Assembly: GCA_021613335.1 (NCBI GenBank)
Contig: JAJTWR010000021.1
Coordinates: forward strand, 132,501-196,500
From: Whitmania pigra
Lineage: Eukaryota > Annelida > Clitellata > Hirudinida > Haemopidae
Reading direction: 5' to 3'
Length of the DNA: 64,000 nucleotides
Under the pieces are notes generated by a model, which saw nothing but the letters and a program-made list of their open reading frames with translations, did no database searches and was not told where the DNA came from. A program made the translations under genes and the position numbers. Shown one piece after another: positions 42,828 to 53,618 of the stretch; positions within the stretch are counted from its first letter, which is position 1, and the number at the start of each line of letters is the position of its first letter.

Positions 42828-45800
42828 TCATTCAGTCTTGCTTGATCTTCTGTTGCAGCTCTGTAAATTGATAGAAAATATAACAATGCCCAGTATTATG
42901 ACGGTCAAGATAATGACCGTGTTTGTGACAGAGCATATATCAGCCACAAATTCAAATAATTTTCGTGACAGGTCCTCTGTATCCTTGCCGTCGCCACCGT
43001 TGCCACCGTCGCCACCTTCGCTACCGTTGCCACCTTCGCTACCGTTGCCACCTTCGCTACCGTTGCCACCTTCGCTACCGTTGCCACCTTCGCCACCTTC
43101 ACCACCGTCGCCACCATCGCCTGTCTCTGAATTAGTTTTATCACTAGGAATGTCATCAGGGGCGCAACCAGCGAAAAATGCTGGGGGGGGGCTCAAGTTT
43201 AGAAAAGCCCGACGCAGTCGAAAAATTTTTGAAACTGTTCAAATCAATACTACTAATTTTAATTAATAAAGAATTAAAGATAGAACTGATTATTATTATA
43301 AGTTTTTATTTATAAGTCTGCAGTATTTTTTTGTATCTTTAATAATTTATTAATGAGCTTGACTATCTTCTGTTTCAAAGTTTCAAGCCAGTTAAAGCAA
43401 CTGTAAAAAAAAAGTTTATGATATGTTTAAAATTGTAATATGATATGATTGATATCCTAAACATTTCACCTAATCTAAATTATATATAAAAATTAAGATC
43501 CTAAACAGTTTAAAACAATTTTGAAATGTTGTAGTCTAAATTACATTTTGATGTGTTTACAGTTACAAAATAATTTTTCGATCAATCTGTGAAAATCTGT
43601 TCACCATTTTATTTACTGGAAGAAGTGCAGTAGTTGTTTTGTTCACAGATATTCTCAATAAACTTTGCAAACGACAGGCAGACATAGTCGTCCCGAGATG
43701 ACTTTTAATAAGGCGAAGTTTAGAAAATGCCCTTTCTGCATCTGATGACGTAAATGTCTGAGTAAGAGCAACATCGAGCATATGCAACTCGGGCTGAATG
43801 CTTGTGGCACAGAAAAGATCTTGTAGTTCGATACACGCATTGGGGTCAGACTGATCAGCACGTAAATTGTCGATGTGAATTGGAGCTGTCTTTGCACAGT
43901 TTCAGCGTCTTTTCCATGAAGGTTACAGAATTCCGAAAGCTCGGGAGTCATTGTGCCATTCTGCAAAGCATCAAGAGCAGCCAAGGCAGGGTTGTCAAAA
44001 CGACATTATCTGATCATCAGATAACCAGCGAAAAATGCTGAGGGGGGAGCTCAAGTTTAGACAAGGGACGAAAGCCCGACGCAGTCGAAAAATTTTTGAA
44101 ACTGTTTAAATCAAAACTACCAATTATAATTAATAAAGAATTAAAAATAAACAGATTATTATTATTATGAGTTTGACTATCTTCTGTCTACAGTCTTATT
44201 TTGTATCTTTAATAATTTATTAATGAGTTTGACTATCTTCTGTCTCAAAGTTTCAAACCAGTTAAATCCCCTTACCCCCCCCCCCCCACCAAAAAAAAAC
44301 TGATCGGATTGGAAAAATTGCAGGGTCTCTCCTATTAGGCCTGGGGGGGGCGCAAGCCCCCCCCTGCCCCCCCCTAGTTGCGCCACTGAATGTCATCAAG
44401 TACTGGCTCTTTGTTGAACTCGGAAATATTCTTTAAAAATATTCTAATTTAAATAAAACCAAACTATTAAATACAAATTCAACCAAAAATTAACAAACCT
44501 GCACAAGTAGAACACCTTCTCCTGATGATTCCACTTTTAGTGGAGAACTGAGACTGAGGTTTAAATTCTGAAATGTTATGATTGAAATTATTAATAAACA
44601 ATAAATAAATAATTAATTAAGACATTGAATCATCGTACGTCAAAATACAGGCTTCCAACAAAGAACGGACTCAGGACTTTCATGGAAACTCGCTCCTTGT
44701 TCGACAAGATGACGTTGACATCGACGTTGACATGTTTGTGTTCGTGGTAGAGACGGAAGTACTGAGACAGAGCTTTCAGCGCGATGTGCGATTCCTGAAA
44801 CAAATAAAAAAATATTTAAAAGTGTTATAACGCTTAATCAAATTATTTTCGTAAACTTTAACCACATAATGATGTGTTATTTATTATAACTTTTCACCTG
44901 TGATGTGGCGAAGCATCCATTGGGTTTCATCGCCTTCATGACGAAGTTGACAAAGGGTCGTGCCCCGTCCAAATCTCCCATAACCAGAGATGTGAGGATG
45001 GCATAAGATGTCGTTTGCACGGATGATGACCTTTCTTCCTTGTTGTCCTCTTCACTACCATTCCAATATCCTGCGTCACCTTCGTAGAAAAGAATAATGA
45101 AACAATGTCAGTAAGCACTCGGTTACTGAGTAGACACGCTTCGTGTTACTAAAAATACCTTCACTAATCTTCAAGTAATCTCTTCTTTTCAGAACTTCCA
45201 AGATTTGGTCACTTTTGGCGAGAGCCAGAGCGTAAGCGGCAAGGTTGAGAGAATAAGAATCCTTATCGAGATCCCCCTCCGTGACGACATTCCAAATGTA
45301 CTCCACTGCTTTTTGGGCCACGGATTCCATCAGTTTCACTTCTTCTTTGGGAAGCTATTTAAATATTTAAATGAATAAAATAATTTTTATGTTTATTCGA
45401 ATCATTCTTTAACTACGTACATCGAGACTTTTTGAAGCTTCGAGAAGTGAGGCGACCACTTGTGACGTCAAAGGAACATGATGAGATTCTTCATCCTGTT
45501 AAAGAACTTATTTTAAAATACCATTTTATATTCAATATAAATGTGTCGTACCAAATCATTTCTTAGAACGATGGCATTTTCATGCTCAACAAATGATCCG
45601 TCTGCTCGCTGCTGTTTTGCCAACCATTTCAACATTTGCACAGCATGTCCTTCACCCAAGGAAGCCACATCTCTCAACAAAACTGTCGAATCCAGCATCA
45701 GAGATGTGAGCCTGCAAATATTTAATTAAGTAATTGTCTTGTTTTAGTCTATATGTTTGTAAATGCATAAAGTTGACCTACCAAATGTAACCAGGTTGTT

Positions 45801-45857
45801 TCGGATAGAAAGAAACGGATTTATTATCATTCTTTTTGTTCAACAGATTCAGCAGAG
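42828..45857 (-). CDS. 3' part of an alpha-2-macroglobulin/TEP-family gene (unit A)
   Basis: Exons 45857-45782, 45711-45552, 45495-45421, 45354-45159, 45079-44898, 44794-44639, 44567-44499 and a terminal exon from 44430 that is split by a hAT insertion and resumes to the TGA at 42828. Phases agree throughout. They encode the thioester-domain (TED) helical barrel: PGYIWLTSLMLDSTVLL, LKWLAKQQRADGSFVEH, SLNLAAYALALAKSD, SYAILTSLVMGDLDGARPFV and ESHIALKALSQYF, then a CUB-like strand ending GEGVLLVQ. No MG8 receptor-binding domain follows. Instead there is a short acidic segment, a (GGNGSE)n linker, and a transmembrane helix (TVIILTVIILGIVIF). The 5' half of the gene is at 55.7-60.4 kb. Protease copy B now separates the halves, so expression is uncertain. 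Confidence 0.78.
42985..43115 (-). repeat. 18-bp coding tandem repeat (Gly-rich linker)
   Basis: Imperfect copies of an 18-bp unit coding GGNGSE/GGDGG on the minus strand, between the truncated TED/CUB part and the membrane helix of the TEP terminal exon. The unit B copy lost this repeat. Confidence 0.8.
43157..44388 (-). mobile_element. hAT transposon inserted in a TEP exon
   Basis: A 1,232-bp element with near-inverted ends (CAGGGGCGCAACCAG at the left; CTAGTTGCGCCACTG at the right), flanked by an exact 8-bp target duplication AATGTCAT (43,149-43,156 and 44,389-44,396). It encodes on the minus strand the hAT C-terminal dimerisation motif SSDAERAFSKLRLIKSHL (about 43,700-43,750), but most of the transposase is missing. 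About 130 bp of one end is repeated internally (44,030-44,160 resembles 43,166-43,290), which suggests rearrangement. Confidence 0.9.
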
Positions 45858-46155
45858 CTATAGGAAATTTTATAATTAAATATTGTTAATTAATGAAAAA
45901 AATTAAAATTACAGATATCTGTTTACAGATATTAAAACTATATACCTAGTCATGTCGCTAAGACAACGAAGGAATTTGGTGTTTGCAAATAATTGTCGAC
46001 TTAACGGGGTTAGCGGGGTCGGGATAAGTGCATGTCAGAGGAACAATGTAACAACTTCAAACCTTGGTTTTAATAAAAATTATTGAAGTCTGCACTTTCT
46101 TTCAGTTTATTAATAGAAAGCAATATCACGTTATAACAATAAAAGCAAAATAAAA

Positions 46156-46161
46156 TTTATT
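46156..46161 (-). terminator. poly(A) signal of metalloprotease copy B
   Basis: AATAAA on the minus strand, about 32 bp beyond the stop, identical in context to copy A. Confidence 0.55.
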
Positions 46162-46192
46162 AAAACACGCAATGTTTTTCAATGCCGAGTAA

Positions 46193-49100
46193 TCAATCAA
46201 TTGGTTTAACGGTAAATCTGCCACACGATTCACAACACTTATATTTAACTGTTGCATTGATTTCACACAGACGAGGATTGTAATCCACTAATTGCCTGCA
46301 TTTGAATTTCTTGTGGAGGTAGGTCAGCTCTCCGTTGTCATCACCACTTTTGCAGTAACCTTAAAATGAACGCAAACGATTTACATTTTTGTTTTAATTA
46401 AGGCTAATGTTACTTTAGGGATGGACCAAAAATGTTGGCTTTGTTTGAATAAAATTGATACAATTCCATTAATGATTAAATATCGGTAGAAACTTGTTCA
46501 CCTTTAACCAATTTTACACTCTTGCAAGAAGTACAGCAATGTTTTCGCACAGCATCGTAGTGACAAAGGTGGGAATTACGTTTAACCAATTCATTACAAG
46601 TTAAGGACAAATGTTCGCCCCAGACTGTGAAGTAATCCAATGTGCCTTGGATGCAGGAATCTGCAAAAAATTGTGATATATTTGGCTATGGGTCAAAATT
46701 AAAAATTTAAGACAAACTTGTGAATGAATTATTATTTGCCGCAATTATTTTGGAAGGAGAGACAGACGTGTTGTTAATTGTTTTTGTTGGCGTTGCTGGA
46801 ATAGCACATGTTTGACAACAATATTGAGTGGAGAGTTCACACACTTCGGGTGCCAGCTTTGAACAGTCAAAACCTTTGTCTCCATAGAGACAGTTGGCAT
46901 CCAACGGATTCTTAACAAGAGCACGACATGTTTTGCAGCAGGTGGTGGCATAATATTTGTTGTAGCAGTCCCTCGGCACAAGCTTCGAACATTCACGTGT
47001 GGTGTCTTGGCATCCTGTTTGTCAAATGAAATGTTTGTTTCAGTCGTTTGATTAATTATCTGCATTTTAATGCACGGGCTTAAAAATGTTATTATGGTTA
47101 TTTATCGATTGTTGCTATGACAACACGATCTCATAATAATTAGGAGATTGTTAGAAAAATCACTCTTCTTCCGAAGCATATTCATTCAATCACCAAAAAT
47201 ATGAGGTGCATTAAAAATGTGAGATAAATTGTTCGATTGAATGAAATACTTGATGCCCGAATACGTTCCACAAACAACCGCATTCCTTGTTGTCGTTTAG
47301 TTTCCGCTTCTTTTTTTTCATTTTCTTGCTTAATTTTGCCTTATTTTCGAAGCTGCGGTCCTCCATTTAAGTGCAAGAATAAATGAATAATTTGTTGTTA
47401 TTAAATTCACCTCCTTTTCTTGTCCGATTGCCTGCACACGATGCACAGCATCTGTTCTTAGTTGAATTCATCTCGCACCTCTTAGGATCTTCGTTAATTT
47501 CATCCTTGCATAACTTGTTTCGATGTGGTAGTACGTTGTCACCGTTGACGCAGTGCTCTAAAAATTGATTAAGTGAGTGTGAGGATAATTATCAATTTGA
47601 ACATTGCTATTACATTCCAATTGCAACGGTTTACAAAAAATTATGAATGTTAGTAACATTTCTCTTACTTACCTGGAGCTCTTGGAGCCCTACTATCAGG
47701 TACACAGTTCCCCATTCGACACCAAGCTCCATTTGAACAAGCGGTTCCATCCATTGTCATCACGAAGTGAGTGCCGTTTGTACATTTAATTTTCCGGCAT
47801 AGTTCATGGCCATCTTCAAAACCCTTCATTTGATAAGTAATGTGATGGGTAAGCTTTTATGACCTACATTTATTCAATTTATTATTATGTTAATAATTAG
47901 GCAACATTTGAATATCTTACGAAGATCCGACATTTTGATAATCAGATTTAGTTTTATCACAGTATTATTGAGACACTGCAATTAAGTAAAGTATTAACGT
48001 AGAAATATAATGAATGGTTACGCCGATATGGAGAGACGTTTTGCCGAATGCCAATTTGCATTGATCATCCAGGTCAAAGATTTGTCCCGGATACAAACGC
48101 AAAAAGTTGTCCTTTTCTCGACCACTGTTAAAATCTTCTTTCTCATTTATCAAGCAAGTTAACCTTAATTTAGCCTTTTGATCAGTATCTCCGTATCTGT
48201 ATCTGTGATTATAACAAGCATTTTTACTTTATTTACTGAAACCATTTAGCTAATTAATTTTAAGTTATCAATGCTTTAATTATTCATACATATGAACAAT
48301 TTATTTTAATTATAAAATGGACTATCAAATTGTATATCTTCTATTTTTAGAGTAATTAATGCTTTTTATTTCCAATGGCAAAACTATGCAAGAAACAAAT
48401 TCTTCACTTACGTTTCACGATCCACATAAAAAATATTTTTAATTGTATAATATAAATTATTAAGTGAACAATTTGAATACAAAAAGTAATTGCGATTGAC
48501 GTCTTCGTAATATGGTGTGGTGGAAGGTGTCATGATAAAATCATCTTCAACTTTGCATTTGTTGCCGTCGCCATCGTGATCCATACCCAAACTTTTGATA
48601 GAGAATTTGTATTTTTAAAATTAAAATCTTTCTAATTAAGAAACTTCATATAACTCTAAAAGAAAGAATAACGAATATCTATAATGACGCCTGCTATGCA
48701 CATGACACCTTACAAATTAATTATTACTATATTTATAAAATCAAAACGGCAAAAACAAATATATTGCATTAAATTTTAGAAATTAATAAAGTTCAAAACT
48801 TTTTTATATTAGCAAAACTCACTTGTGACCAAGCTCGTGTGCTATTACTCTTATTGTTTTGTAGAATCTGTCATGTCGGATTATCCCAAAGCTTGATGAA
48901 GTACAAATGGTGCTCGTATTACCAACACCGGCAACATTCTTGATTCCATACGATATAGAGAGCCTAGAGAAGTCGTTTGTTAAATGCATTAATGCATGGG
49001 CTATTGAAGTATATTGACATGTAATTGTCGTTAGTAATTAAGTAGTTGACTTATAGGATTGCGGGCCTGGGATCGACGCTAAAATCGACAGTCGTTACGT

Positions 49101-50357
49101 GTCGTGTTAGCGACCAAGCTTGCACTCCTTGGTTGCAGCGCTATAAAAATGTTTCAGCTCTCCTGCCGCTTATACTTATGGCACTACACAAATAAACATA
49201 CTTTATATTCTAGCTCTGCTAAATGCAAATCGTGGCTTATATTAAATATCACTATAAACCTTGTGAATGCAGCAAGGAAACCATGATCGGGCAAATATCG
49301 CTTTGCAGCCCATTCGGATAATTTGTTTAAAACATGCGTCCCATCAATGGTACCGTTTTTATGCAATGATCTTTCAATGTAACTTGAATGTGAAGATTTC
49401 TGGAAATGAAGAATTAAAAATTTAAATTTAATCAGATTGAACTTCAGAATTAACCTTTTTTATGGTTAAACGAAATAATGAGATTCAACGATTTGTCCAA
49501 CACTTGAAGGTACGGGAAACCAAGTAACATAATTTAATTTAATCTGTTAATAACTAACTATTAATTTTAATTGAATAATAATTTAAGAAATACTTTAATA
49601 TTATTTAATGATAAAATTAAATTTAAATAAAATACTTCATTACTTACTGAAGCGAAATATCCTCCGACCCACTTTGTGGTGAACTTTAAACCCTTGATAT
49701 TAATTTCTTCGAAGATATTTTTCACCTTCAACATTCAAATAAATATCAGACTTCGGTTACATTATAATTTTTATAGTTCGCATTACAGACAAACACCACT
49801 TTTAAATTAGTGATATTAGCCTTCTTATTTTCCTTTATTTTAAAACTTACTCCTTCCATGATGTGAGTGAAAAGGAAGCGTGTAGTTTTTTTCGCATCTT
49901 CAATTCTTTTATCTTCAGAAGTGGCCTTACTTAATCTGGAGAACCTTTAACAACATTGAATTAAAAATGACGTTTGATATCCTCGACATTATATTTATTG
50001 GTAAATTAGTTTAACAGGTTAACGAATGTAAAAAGTCTGTGCCTGTTGCTCTAGCAGCAATCGAACAAAATATTTACGTTTCAATAATGGTGTGATCTAC
50101 GACTGTGAAGATTTTAATTGTTATCAGGTCAATAACTGTCTTTCCGGTGGATCTTTTCAGAAATCTCGATTCATTTAGCATGCCACTCCCATTATCTGAA
50201 AATATATTTTATGATATTACAAGTTGCATATATAAAGCGACAATTACAAACGAAAGTGTTGTTCAGAATAACTTTGCAAGTGTTAATAATAATAATTTTT
50301 ATTATAATAATGATATGTTAATGTAATTATATGATGATAATAATAATAATAATAATA

Positions 50358-50390
<33 letters not shown>

Positions 50391-52011
50391 TAATAATAAT
50401 AATAATAATAATATAATAATAATATAATAATAATAATAATAATAATACATAGTCTATCAGTTCGACTTTCACTTGTCAATATCATTGTTTTTAATGTGCG
50501 CTTATGACTTTAATAACATCATGTCGATAGAAGATACCTTCACTCTGGGGAATATTATGTTTTGACTTGCTTGATTTCGATTCATGGAGTGAGTAAAGTA
50601 TGCCATCAATTTTGAGTATTTTGTCTTTATTATCTTTGTCGTGGAAACTCTCATCATCATTATTGACGTCTTCAGCCGCATCTTTCTCTTTAACGTCGCC
50701 AAAAGGATCGTTTAATAAGAACATTCTGGGTCCCAAAGATACTGCATTCCCGTTATGACTGAAAGTGATCATCTGAAAATTTTTAAACACAAATGTCAAT
50801 TGGAAGGATTCGGATTTTGAATTAGTACTTTCATTTATCGCCCATAAGTTGCTACACACAACAAAAATATTAATGAAAAGGTTAATTATGTTGCTTAGTC
50901 AAAATTATCTGAATTATTTAATGGACTTTAATCAACAAATGTTGTGATTGACTCACGTAATGGGTCTCTTCATTTCCGTCCACATTCTTGATGATCACTG
51001 TAGCAAAGGCGTCAAGGGAAGAGTCTTTATAGACGCCCAATAACTCGAAAAACAAATTCGGATCTTAAGCAAAGTTTTGACATTTTGGATTGCGACATTT
51101 TTCGATTGCATGGTCGAACGGACATTACATTAAGAAATAGTAGTAGATTAAGGTTCAAAATTATGTTTCATTGTGAAACTTTCATAATACAACTATTCAT
51201 TTTGATATTTAATCAAATAAATAAAATAAATAAATTAACTAACTTCCTCTTCATGAGGATTCCAAATTGAACTTTGACCTTCTGCCTCGGATATTATCAA
51301 GGGCTGCTTATTTGACTCCGTAGATTGCTTGACGAGATTCAAGGATGTATTACCGCTTTGAAGTTGAAGGTCGAATTTGATGAAGTCTGGTAATGACTTT
51401 GTGCTGCTGTTGTTGTTGTTGTTGTTGTAGATCCATCGCGGTTTTACTGCAATTGCTTTCAAAGCTATCAACTCATTTTGCAAGCAAACATTTGAAAAGA
51501 CTACGATTTATCACATTCATATGAAATCCGTTAAGTGTAACGTGTGCTTATAACTCCTACTACCGAGAATAAATCCCGCTTCTATTTTGTAAATCTTGTC
51601 TTGAAATCGAAATTATAAAAATTATGCTATTTGTTGCGTGCACTTTGGCGGAATGGGTTGCCTCCCTGCATACAGCGCTAATTGCTACAGTCGTAATGTG
51701 TCGTATTCGAAACCCATACTGCACTGCCAAAGCGCCCTTGGGAAGGAGCGCCGTATAAATGGTCGCAAGAATCTTAGACATGCATGGCGCTCTATAAAGG
51801 GAATATAATCTGAAAGGTCCGCTACACGCAACGTCTAGGTTTTACCTTCATGTATTTCTTCCGATGTAGATGTAAACTGCAAACAGGCTAACAGCAGAAG
51901 AACTTGTGTTGTAGCAAAGCTCTGAATAATTAAATACAAAATTTCGTAAAGCAAAAAGTAACACATTACTGTTGCGTTTGCACCACCAACGCGCTGCACT
52001 GAAATTACCAT
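46193..52011 (-). CDS. secreted M12B metalloprotease with C-terminal PLAC-like modules, copy B
   Basis: Paralogue of the gene at 32,941-41,251 with the same exon plan, from ATG at 52,011-52,009 to TGA at 46,195-46,193. The C-terminal module exons and propeptide exons are almost identical to copy A. The exons for the middle of the catalytic domain (about 48.4-49.4 kb) are more diverged. The zinc site reads HELGHNLGMDHDG across the exon 10/11 junction, so catalytic residues are kept. The exon 3 Asn tract is in frame here, but exon 4 (about 51,063-50,957) has five instead of six T in a run, a one-base frameshift relative to copy A. It is nested between the two halves of the TEP gene, on the same strand. 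Confidence 0.8.
49078..49152 (+). mobile_element. SINE 3' remnant
   Basis: ACAGTCGTTACGTGTCGTGT and GCGCTATAAAAATG match the second half of the tRNA-derived SINE at 29.8 kb, with the box B segment altered. It lies in a metalloprotease copy B intron. Confidence 0.5.
50334..50448. repeat. (AAT)n microsatellite, unit B copy
   Basis: Same interrupted AAT tract as 39,566-39,678. Confidence 0.85.
51641..51810 (+). mobile_element. tRNA-derived SINE, copy B
   Basis: Duplicate of the SINE at 40,872-41,045, with one base deleted near its start. Confidence 0.7.
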
Positions 52012-52560
52012 TCTAATCCAAATATTAGTGCTTCTGTGGTAAGTTCTCCAAACACCTCACATTTATAAGTTTAAAAGGTCCAGAAGCTTATTGTTAAAAT
52101 CTAACAATGACAACGTGCCATGTCAATTGCTGAATCTGCCCGGACCCAGTTCAAACTGCGAATGGGTATATGAATGGACCATGATTATTTTACCGTAACT
52201 TCTCAATATATTTCAAAATTATTGAAATTCAGAACATGATTAAAACATTTGCCACCTAATTTAATTGTAGTTTTACCATTAAATTCATTTTTCTTTTAAT
52301 GACATGTCGTCTTCGCATCACTGCACTGATATTACCATTCTACTACAAATATTAGTGTTTAGGAAGCTAGTTCTCCAAACACCCCACATTTATAAGATTG
52401 AAAGGTTCAAAAACCTATTGTCATAATCTAACAATGACAACATGCCATGTCAATTGTTGAGTCTGTCCTGACCCAGTTCAACCTCTACTAATGAGTGTAT
52501 GACTTGTGATTATTTTACAGTCACTTCTCAATATATTTCAAACCAGCTTTGCCCGGTAAT
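51998..52560 (-). promoter_or_regulatory. duplicated promoter/first-exon module of metalloprotease copy B
   Basis: Same arrangement as upstream of copy A: TATAAA boxes on the minus strand at 52,062-52,067 and 52,389-52,394, each followed about 50 bp downstream by an ATG that abuts a splice donor. Confidence 0.5.
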
Positions 52561-52614
52561 AGATTTACAAATAAATAAACTTTATGTATAGTATAATTTT
52601 TTTATTATTATGAA

Positions 52615-53255
52615 TTAACACAATATTTGGTTATAAACAACATTCTTAGTTTGACCTCCTGGCGCAAGAATAACTAAGTTGTTGGGCGAACCCACCCTTG
52701 AGCATGCAACATAAAGTTGTCCGTGGGAAAAACACGGAGATGTCAAGTCCACTCCACAGTATTTAATAGAGTACCCCTGTGAAATGTTTATAGTTATCAA
52801 GAATGCAAGTCTCACTGGAAATGGCAATCTTAAAGCAAAGTTAAAAAAAATATCCGTGGGAATGAGGCGTATCTGTAGGATAAAAACTGTTAATCCTTCT
52901 CCTTTTCCTGTTAAGATAATTACTTCAATTACATTCCAACTACTTTTTAACACAAAGCCTAGTGCCGCTGCAAAGTTATGGTGGGTCGACGTTACGTAGT
53001 AGAATAATTGGAGATCCGAGTTTTAGTAAAAGACGGTATGGTGGCAAACCAGCAGGGTCCAGTGAGTTTAAGAACTCTTATGGGAAATTGATAACCTCAT
53101 CAGCATCTATAACGGTATCGATTGCATTCGGTGACTGGACTTGTTAACATTGATAGTATTTTATTGTTGATTTCATGAACATTTTTGGCAGCAAGAATGG
53201 CCCTTTCTAGCGACCAGTTTGAATGTTCATAGTTTGTGTCAGTCCAAACCATAGA
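52615..53255 (-). pseudogene. Helitron Pif1-type helicase fragment (copy B)
   Basis: Same fragment as 41,860-42,475. The end is open for 112 codons here, including FPVRLAFLITINISQGYSIK and SHGQLYVACSRVGSPNNLVI, which match the C-terminal part of Helitron helicases. The upstream part is broken. Confidence 0.82.
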
Positions 53256-53275
53256 AAAATAAGAAAGTATAATAT

Positions 53276-53584
53276 TGTTGTAAACTTAGATTTTTGGAAA
53301 TTAATTAAGTTTATATTGCTAATATAATTAAATTTGTACTTAATTATATTTGGCATCTTTTCCGGGCACGTGGGATATATTTTTGCTACAGAAAAGCATT
53401 CTCGATAATCACCTGACAAACAACGAGAATCAAGTCAACTTAGAAGCCCAAATAACCATTTGCATCCTTAAGTACCTCAATTCCTTCAACACTTAACTTC
53501 TATTATTCAGTTCCGTTAACTGAATACCTGCTCTAATAAACTTATTAGTTAACTTACTTATTTGCGGACCCCCGGGTTATTTCA
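53276..53584 (+). repeat. 5' long terminal repeat
   Basis: 309 bp, TG...CA ends. It contains an AATAAA near 53,535-53,540 that could serve as the polyadenylation signal of the transcript. Confidence 0.92.
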
Positions 53585-53585
53585 T

Positions 53586-53601
53586 TGGTGTCAGGAGTGG
53601 G
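53586..53601 (+). promoter_or_regulatory. primer-binding site, tRNA-Leu type
   Basis: TGGTGTCAGGAGTGGG begins 2 bp after the 5' LTR. It is complementary to the 3' end (…CCCACTCCTGACACCA) typical of a eukaryotic tRNA-Leu. Identification of the tRNA is from general knowledge, not from a search. Confidence 0.7.
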
Positions 53602-53618
53602 ATCCCAAAAAGTAAGTC

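Larger units (their letters stand above)
32672..45900. repeat. segmental duplication unit A
   Basis: Near-identical to unit B (45,950-55,860) over 32.67-35.4 kb (offset about 13,250-13,273) and 38.88-42.5 kb (offset 10,760-10,770), introns included. Homology continues through 42.5-43.0 and 45.78-45.90 kb. Offset changes reflect unit-specific insertions: a piggyBac remnant and 35.5-36.3 kb in A, an LTR element in B, and a deletion of thioester-domain exons in B. Breakpoints are estimated by eye. Confidence 0.88.

Noticed and set aside
42838..43266. Plus-strand Pro/Ser/Leu-rich frame
   Set aside because: Antisense of the (GGNGSE)n repeat of the TEP exon.
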